A model generated the notes under the pieces. It had not been told where the DNA came from. It ran no database searches and was given only the letters and a program-made list of their open reading frames with translations. The position numbers and the translations under genes are program-made. This document shows, in pieces, positions 57,451 to 64,000 of a DNA stretch of 64,000 nucleotides; within the stretch, counting starts at the first letter, position 1, and every line of letters starts with the position of its first letter. Source of the DNA: Omphiscola glabra (taxonomy: Eukaryota > Mollusca > Gastropoda > Lymnaeidae); contig OZ024810.1 in NCBI GenBank assembly GCA_964017045.1, positions 10,347,562-10,411,561 on the forward strand, read 5' to 3'.

Positions 57451-57564
57451 TCAGTGTGGTACGTTCCATGGTATTGATATTAATGTCAGATAGGTTGTGA
57501 CATTTGGACTAAAGGAAAAGGTGGGGGGCTTGTGGTAAAGATCATGTCTTCATTAGGAGCACAA

Positions 57565-57665
57565 ACGCGATGAAAGAAAGAGTGGAGAGAGAGAGAACAA
57601 GAGAGAGCGAGAGAGAGAGAGAGCAAGAGAGAGAGAGAGGGATTTGATGAGACAGAGAGGTTAGT
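57565..57665. repeat. (GA)n tract
   Basis: About 90 bp of GAGAGA with a few interruptions. Confidence 0.92.
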
Positions 57666-58273
57666 GGGTTGTGTGAAGTAGGTCGGTGGGTGAGAAGTTC
57701 CACATCTGATCTTACGAGGTGTCACTTTTTATCACAATTCCTGTCATGTTGTTTCGTAAGTCCTGCCATATAGCAATTGACACGTATCTATGCGGAGTCT
57801 ATCCCCTGTAGACTACACACTTCAACTCCAGTCTTTCATTGTTGTTTAAATGTGGCTCTGGTAAAATGCTAGTATTGGAAGATCAAAATTGGAACCAATG
57901 AGACGAAAGATCGCTACCGTCAATGATCTTTAATCAATCAGCACAAGACACTGGGCTCCGGGGTCGTTCAAAATAAGACTCTGATTACTGGTATTTGTCT
58001 TCGACTCCAGCTTATGACCTCATTCACGGGGTATTCCGATAAAGTCGCAGATTAATTATCCACAGTCAAAGGTCAAAGGGTGAGAGTTCTCCAAGGGTAA
58101 ATCATTGGATCTGAGGTTTTAAAAGAATACCATAAAATGAAATCGAAAAAGAAATTGGTTTAACTTGACCCAGGAAATGTATTCGTTCTCATCGATGATG
58201 TCTTTATGGTATATAAGGTCTCTAGAATGCCTACCAGCTTTATTAAATGTAAATTTAGAGCTTTTGCCTTGTA

Positions 58274-58466
58274 CAGCGGTTCTTAACCTGTTGGTCACCA
58301 CACCTTTGGGGGGTCGAACGACTCTTTCCCAGTGGGGGCACCGAAGACCATCGGGAAACACATATAAAGTTATGAAGTAGCAACGAAAATAATGTTGTTA
58401 TTGTGTTCGCCACAAATGAGGAGCTGTATTAAAGGGTCGAGACACTAGGAAGGTTGAGAACCACTG
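58274..58466 (+). mobile_element. SPIN-like hAT miniature element, copy 6
   Basis: 193 bp, plus orientation, start CAGCGGTTCTTAACCTGTTG, end AGGTTGAGAACCACTG. Flanking 8-mers GCCTTGTA and GCCTAGTA match at 7 of 8. Confidence 0.9.
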
Positions 58467-58499
58467 GCCTAGTAGATTTTTTGTATTATTGATCAAAAT

Positions 58500-58925
58500 A
58501 AGGTAAGTTGCTGTACCGTTGGCATGGGAGCAGTTGAACGGATGATGTGTGATGGGAAAGGTCGTTGTAACATTGGTATGAGAGCAGGTGTACATCGGTA
58601 TGATGTGTGGCTGTAACATTAGCATGAGAGCAGTACACATCAGGATGATGTGAGGCGGAGGATTAGGTCGTTGTAACATTGGTATGAGAGCAGTTGTACA
58701 TCGAGATGACGTGTGGCTGTAACATTAGCATGAGAGCAGTACACATCAGGATGATGTGAGGCGGGGGATTAGGTCGTTGTAACATTGATATGAGAGCAGT
58801 TGTACATCGAGATGATGTGTGGCTGTAACATTAGCATGAGAGCAGTACACATCAGGATGATGTGAGGCGGGGGATTAGGTCGTTGTAACATTGGCGTGGA
58901 CACTGGAGTGATGTCAGTCTCTCGG
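58500..58925. repeat. ~55-60-bp repeat (array 2 of a duplicated pair)
   Basis: About seven copies in two alternating subtypes, one with TACACATCAGGATGATGTGA and one with TGTACATCGAGATGATGTGT. The array ends with AACATTGGCGTGGACACTGGAGTGAT, homologous to the end of the array at 56.5 kb. Confidence 0.92.
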
Positions 58926-59264
58926 AGAAGCGGGTAATTGATTTCGACTTGACGCAGACGCCGGACATGAATGGGATTAGCAACACAGCGGGTCGGTATT
59001 TACAGAAACAAGAGTGCGCAAGTCGAGCAGTGGCTCTCAAATTGATAATCGGCATGAAGAGGGGGGTCTGGGTCGAATTGAGAAAATTTTAGTTTACCGA
59101 AGATCTGAGATCAAACCATCATTTTCTGATAAAAGCGATTTAAACAAATCGGGGGAATATTACAGCGTTGAAACAGAAGGTTAAAAAAATAATCAAACAT
59201 TGAATAGTCCGCACAAAAATCCAAAATTCCAACAAAAAGATTCCGGCACCGAGATAATCTCACC

Positions 59265-59670
59265 CATGCAGTAATGGGGGAGACTGAAATAATCTCAACC
59301 AGTAATAGAAGACACTGAGATAATCTCACCCAGATATAGGGGGCACTGAGGTAATCTCAACCAGTAATAGAAGACACTGAGATAATCTCACCCAGATATA
59401 GGGGGCACTGAGGTAATCTCACCCAGTAATAGGGGACACTGTGATAATCTCAGCTAGTAATAGAAGACACTGAGATAATCTCACCCAGATATAGGGGACA
59501 CTGAGATAATCTCAACCAGTAATAGAAGACACTGAGATAATCTCACCCAGATATAGGGGGCACTGAGGTAATCTCACCCAGTAATAGGGGACACTGTGAT
59601 AATCTCAGCTAGTAATAGAAGACACTGAGATAATCTCACCCAGATATAGGGAACACTGAGATAATTATGG
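59265..59670. repeat. 31-bp minisatellite (array D of a core family), 155-bp higher-order repeat
   Basis: About 13 copies of a 31-bp unit with AGGGGACACTGAGGTAAT and CTCACCCAGATAT. A variant unit, GTGATAATCTCAGCTAGTAA, occurs at 59441 and 59596, that is five monomers apart. The 18-nt core differs at two positions from that of the arrays at 37-42 kb; the left-most unit (GGGGGAGACTGAAATAAT) is even closer. Confidence 0.92.
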
Positions 59671-60735
59671 ACAAAAATATACAAAAGGGCTGTGCACAAA
59701 TGAATCTAAGTGGGACACGTTTTCTATATGCACGTTTCGATCAGAGATTACATTTACAAGTATTACAATTGTAGTGTCACGTGACTTCAATCTGGAGGCG
59801 TACACTAATCTCGAGCAATGGCTTTCAATTTATTTATTTTTCATTTTATTAATCGCTAACCCGATTATTTTTTTTAATTACTTCATTAAACTTGAATTAC
59901 ACGTGCAAAAAAACAGAAGAGAGCACCGCGTTGACAATCAAGACTCAAGTAAAACATAATTTTCTTTCGCAGATTACGACAAATGAAAGAATCACAGCCA
60001 TTTTTCCTCGAACGCGTCACGCATACGTTAGTTTGAGGGAATCAGTAGAGGTTCTCTGTTACACCGTGAGAGTCCCTCCCCTACAAGATGAACAAGTGAA
60101 TTAGCGTGTGATGAAAGGGCTGATACAATCCTTCATTAAGTCTCCCACTGTGACAAGATAGGAGTCGACGTACTCCTCAGCGTCTACGGACCTCGCCTGT
60201 ATCTCTAGTGACCCCCTTTTCGGTTACCGCCCCTGGTTTCTAACTAGAAAATGGCCGGTTGCGTAAGGTGTCTTTCGGGTATTAATTAAAAATGGTGTCA
60301 TGGCTAGAGCTAGGTTATTACTATTCTTTCCTTTACTTTCAAATGGCTTATCGACCACATTAAATAAGATTTACATAGCGAGCATAGTTCTCTAGCCTTA
60401 TTTTTTTTTTTGCCTGCTGGGGGTCAAGGTTCAGGCATTGGTGGATGATTTTTTTAAAATTACATTGTTTGGGGGGGGGGGGGGGGGTAATAAAAAAGGG
60501 GAATGGGGTCCTGGTTTCTTGGACAATTGCGGAAGCTAGCAAGGACCACTACTTTTGATGTCTTAGTCTGTCTATGTGCGTGTACGTTCGTGCGTGTCTG
60601 TGTGTGTGCTTGTTTGTGTGTGAGTAAGTGTGTGTTGACATGTCTGCCTGATCTTTTTTTTTCCATCTACTCAATCACTTACATGTTTAGTCATTGGCCA
60701 ACCCTTTCCCCATAAGCTAGTACTTCTCATCTGAA
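59671..60735. other. gene-free interval
   Basis: A 17-nt-class G-run at 60471-60487, a GT-rich patch at 60575-60640 and no recognised gene. Confidence 0.45.
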
Positions 60736-60737
60736 AA

Positions 60738-61815
60738 AGACAACATCTTTCATCTCAGAATGTCACCATCTTTCATCTCAGAACGCTACCATCTTTCTTC
60801 TGAGAACGCAACCATCTTTCATCTAAGAACGCAACCATCTTTCATCTCAGAATGCAACCATCTTTCATCTCAGAATGCAACCATCTTTCATCTCAGAATG
60901 CCACCATCATTCTTCTCAGAATGCCACAATCTTTCTTCTCAGAATGCCACCATCTTTCTTCTGAGAATGCAACCATCTTTCATCTGAGAACGTCAATATC
61001 TTTCATCTCAGAATGCCACCATCTTTCTTCTGAGAACCCAACCATCTTTCACCTGAGAACGCCAATATCTTTCATCTCAGAATGCCACCATCACTCATCT
61101 CAGAACGCTACCATCTTTCTTCTGAGAACGCAATCATCTTTCATCTAAGAACGCAACCATCTTTCATCTCAGAATGCAACCATCTTTCATCTCAGAATGC
61201 AACCATCTTTCATCTCAGAATGCCACCATCTTTCTTCTCAGAATGCCACAATCTTTCTTCTCAGAATGCCACCATATTTCTTCTGAGAATGCAACCATCT
61301 TTCAACTGAGAACGCCAATATCTTTCATCTCAGAATGCCACCATCTTTCTTCTGAGATAGCAACCATATTTCATTTGAGAACGTTAATATCTTTCATCTC
61401 AGAATGCCACCATCTTTCTTCTGAGAACGCAACCATCTTTCATCTGAGAACGCCAATATCTTTCATATCAAAATGCCACCATCTTTCTTCTGAGAACGCC
61501 AATATCTTTCATCTCAGAATGCCACCATCTTTCTTCTGAGAATGCAACCATCTTTCATCTGAGAACGCCAATATCTTACATCTCAGAATGACACTATCTT
61601 TCATCTCAGAATGCCACCATCTTTCATCTCAGAACGCTGCCATATTTCATCTCAGAAAGCTGCCACATTTCATCTCAGATTGTCTCCATCTTTCATCTGA
61701 TAACGCCACCATCTTTCATCTCAGAATGCCGCCATCTTTCATCCCAGAACGCTACCATACTTCATCTCATATTGTCACCATCTTTCATCTGAGAACGCCA
61801 CCATATTTCACCTCA
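60738..61815. repeat. 23-bp minisatellite with 322-bp higher-order repeat
   Basis: About 46 copies of ACCATCTTTCATCTCAGAAT GCA-type units. The variant order from 60760 is repeated almost exactly from 61082, a shift of 322 bp or 14 monomers. Frames through it (ISECHHLSSQNATIFHL) are by-products of the lack of stops. Confidence 0.94.
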
Positions 61816-62144
61816 GACTTCCCAAATAACTCAAAGCTAGTTACTGAGCCACCTCAGGTGTCACCACTGACCATGACCTCTGACCTTCCCGTAATGTCAA
61901 CAAGGCGACGGTTCTCCCACGGGTCATCCGTCGTGAGAATAATTGCAAAGAAGCAATGGTTGCCTGCAGCTATAGATACATACAGAGGTCGGCGCCTGGC
62001 GGCTTCGTAGATGTTTTAAAGTTGTAGAAGAACTAACTTTAAAAAAAAATCGTATATGTTTATTCTCGAGGAATGCACGGTAATTGTAGCAATTTCAGTG
62101 CAATATGCTGCATACACATTTTGTCTTTACGCTATTTTTTAACG

Positions 62145-62470
62145 GAATATGCTATTTATTTATTTACGGAATACGCTATTTATTTATTTACGGAATACGC
62201 TATTTATTTTTTTACGGAATACGCTATTTATTTATTTACGGAATATGCTATTTATTTATTTACGGAATGCGCTATTTATTTATTTACGGAATGCGCTATT
62301 TATTTATTTACGGAATGTGCTATTTATTTATTTACGGAATACGCTATTTATTTATTTACGGAATACGCTATTTATTTATTTACGGAATACGCTATTTATT
62401 TACGGAATACGCCATTTATTTACGGAATACGCTATTTATTTACGGAATACGCTATCTATTTATTTATGGA
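62145..62470. repeat. 24-bp minisatellite
   Basis: About 13 copies of a 24-bp unit, TTTATTTATTTACGGAATAC GCTA, with a 20-bp form in the right part. Three plus frames are open (period divisible by three, few stops). Confidence 0.93.
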
Positions 62471-62789
62471 ATGGGCTATTTTTTTTAAACAGTACGTTAT
62501 CGACCTCAGAATGTCGCAAACGAGTTTTCTAAATTCTCTGAGCAACTCTCAGTAGCATCCTCCTGTTTGTCCGACTAATTAGACTTCAGTAACATCACTC
62601 TGTTGGCCAAGGAGGAATGTGAAGGGGGGTCTAGCTAGCCCCCCCCCCCCCCCCCAATAAAACAAATCAGAATGCGCGAGATTTTAAGTATCAGCGAAAG
62701 AGGTCAGAATGAAAATTAAAATATTACGGTTGCCAAATAGTATAGTTACTCCCACAGCAATATCCAAGCAACACAATATCACGGGCCGC

Positions 62790-63035
62790 TAGGTCCAAAT
62801 AAATTTTGGTTTAGCTAGACCTTTTTGGTTGGGAAGACCTTTTTGGTTGGGTAGACCGTTTTGGTTGGGTAGACCTCTTTGCCTGACTATACCCTTTTGG
62901 TTGGCTAGACATTTTGGGGTGACTAGACCTTTTGGTTGTCTAGACCTTTTTCATTGACTAGACATTTTGATTGGCTAGACCTTTTTGCCTGACTATGCCT
63001 TTTTGGTTGGCTATAATGCCTTTCAGTTGACTAGA
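62790..63035. repeat. 20-bp minisatellite
   Basis: About 12 copies of GCTAGACCTTTTTGGTTGGG, diverged. Confidence 0.9.
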
Positions 63036-63590
63036 CTCCAACTTAGGGCAACTGGCTATTTCCTATTTTTTCTTCCCCCCACCCCCTCCCATCCACCGTC
63101 ACAAACCTTTTTATACGGTTGTCCCATTAAATCATTTCCGCAATGTAATATGGCCCAGTTACAAATGGACCTAACGTCATTACAGTTCTGAAGCAGTAGG
63201 AATGTTCGCGTTTTATCCGACGTATGGCCTTGGCAACTCCCGTTGACCTTCAGCTGTCCTTGCTCCCATTACCGGTCAGGGCCGGGAATCTTCGCCCTAA
63301 TTAAACGATACTGGCAGGACCACGCGCCTTCTGCTCAACAGCCTCCGGCGAAAGAGTGTTCCGGTTTTCCCCAGAGTTAATATATTAGACTAGGCCAGTA
63401 ATATGTCGCTGTGCTGTGACTTAGTTCCTACTAGGGTGCGCGCCCGTGATCTCGGGATCCCGGGATTCCGCAACGATTATTAGAAAAACGAAAGACTGCC
63501 CGGGAAATTTTTCCACCTCGGGAAGTCCCGGGTACACACTTTTATTAATACAATTTTCTTCTTCTTCTTTTTTTTTACATTTCAGCAAGT
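63036..63590. other. gene-free interval with a hAT-like end
   Basis: Nothing coding is recognised. GATCTCGGGATCCCGGGATT at 63450 resembles the GC-rich inverted ends of another hAT family, but no partner was found. Confidence 0.4.
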
Positions 63591-63592
63591 GG

Positions 63593-64000
63593 ACATATTG
63601 TCACAAATTGTCATTTTAAGGCAGGGACGGATTGTCACAAATTGTCGTTTTAAGGCAGGGACGGATTGTCACAAATTGTCGTTTTAAGGCAGAGACGGAT
63701 TGTCACAAATTGTCGATTTAAGCCAGGGACAGATTGTCACAAATTGTCGCTTTAAGCCAGTGAAGGATTGTCACAAATTGTCGTTTTAAGGCAGGGACGG
63801 ATTGTCAAAAATTGTCGTTTTAAGATAGGAACGGATTGTCACAAATTGTCGTTTTAAGGCAGGGACGGATTGTCACAAATTGTCGATTTAAGCCAGGGAC
63901 AGATTGTCACAAATTGTCGCTTTAAGCCAGGGACAGACTGTCACAAATTGTCGCTTTAAGCTAGGGACAGATTGTCACAAATTGTCACAAATGTTCGCTT
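63593..64000. repeat. ~34-bp minisatellite, runs off the window
   Basis: About 12 copies of a unit with GGATTGTCACAAATTGTCGT and TTTAAGGCAGGGAC. A CGCTTTAAGCCAGGGACAG subtype forms a block at the right. The right end is not seen. Confidence 0.93.

Noticed and set aside
60760..62555. Frames with ISECHHLSSQNATIF and FIYLRNTLF repeats
   Set aside because: Stop-poor tandem repeats; three frames are open in parallel in the second array.

Overview
This is a eukaryotic, metazoan window, most likely from a gastropod mollusc and plausibly a freshwater pulmonate snail. The evidence is (i) a cholecystokinin/sulfakinin-type neuropeptide precursor of the molluscan kind, (ii) a spliced, secreted ependymin-related gene, (iii) decayed non-LTR retrotransposon 3' ends, and (iv) several copies of a short hAT element that resembles SPIN, a horizontally transferred family that I recall being reported from a pond snail. 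There are no bacterial operons, no CRISPR array, and no convincing intact tRNA or rRNA gene.

Layout. From 1 to 20.3 kb the DNA is gene-poor and dominated by minisatellites (units 13-90 bp), with one truncated LINE 3' end at 8.45-8.98 kb and a LINE-3'UTR-derived array at 3.3-3.8 kb. From 20.3 to 21.26 kb lies the CCK/sulfakinin precursor: single coding exon, candidate TATA box, tandem poly(A) signals. From 21.3 to 30.7 kb come a 50-bp array, a SPIN-like element, an almost perfect 18-bp array, the largest array in the window (26-bp unit, 1.8 kb) and a second LINE end. From 30.7 to 37.23 kb sits the ependymin-related gene: a 55-bp promoter-proximal array, a TATA box, at least five exons plus a candidate penultimate exon, and a poly(A) signal. 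Its introns hold a foldback element, an array built from a duplicated exon/intron junction, and two SPIN-like elements. From 37.3 to 64 kb there are more arrays, including a family of four that share one 18-nt core, a third copy of the first LINE family, two other LINE 3' ends, and a group of hAT-type miniature elements between 53 and 58.5 kb.

The two genes are unrelated in function: one encodes amidated brain/gut peptides, the other a secreted glycoprotein. What unifies the window is repeat birth. By a hand tally roughly a third of the 64 kb is tandem repeat. Several arrays can be traced to a seed: a splice junction, a LINE 3' UTR, or a shared 18-nt core. Several show higher-order periodicity, which indicates block duplication. 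Most long open frames here come from arrays whose unit length is a multiple of three and are not genes.
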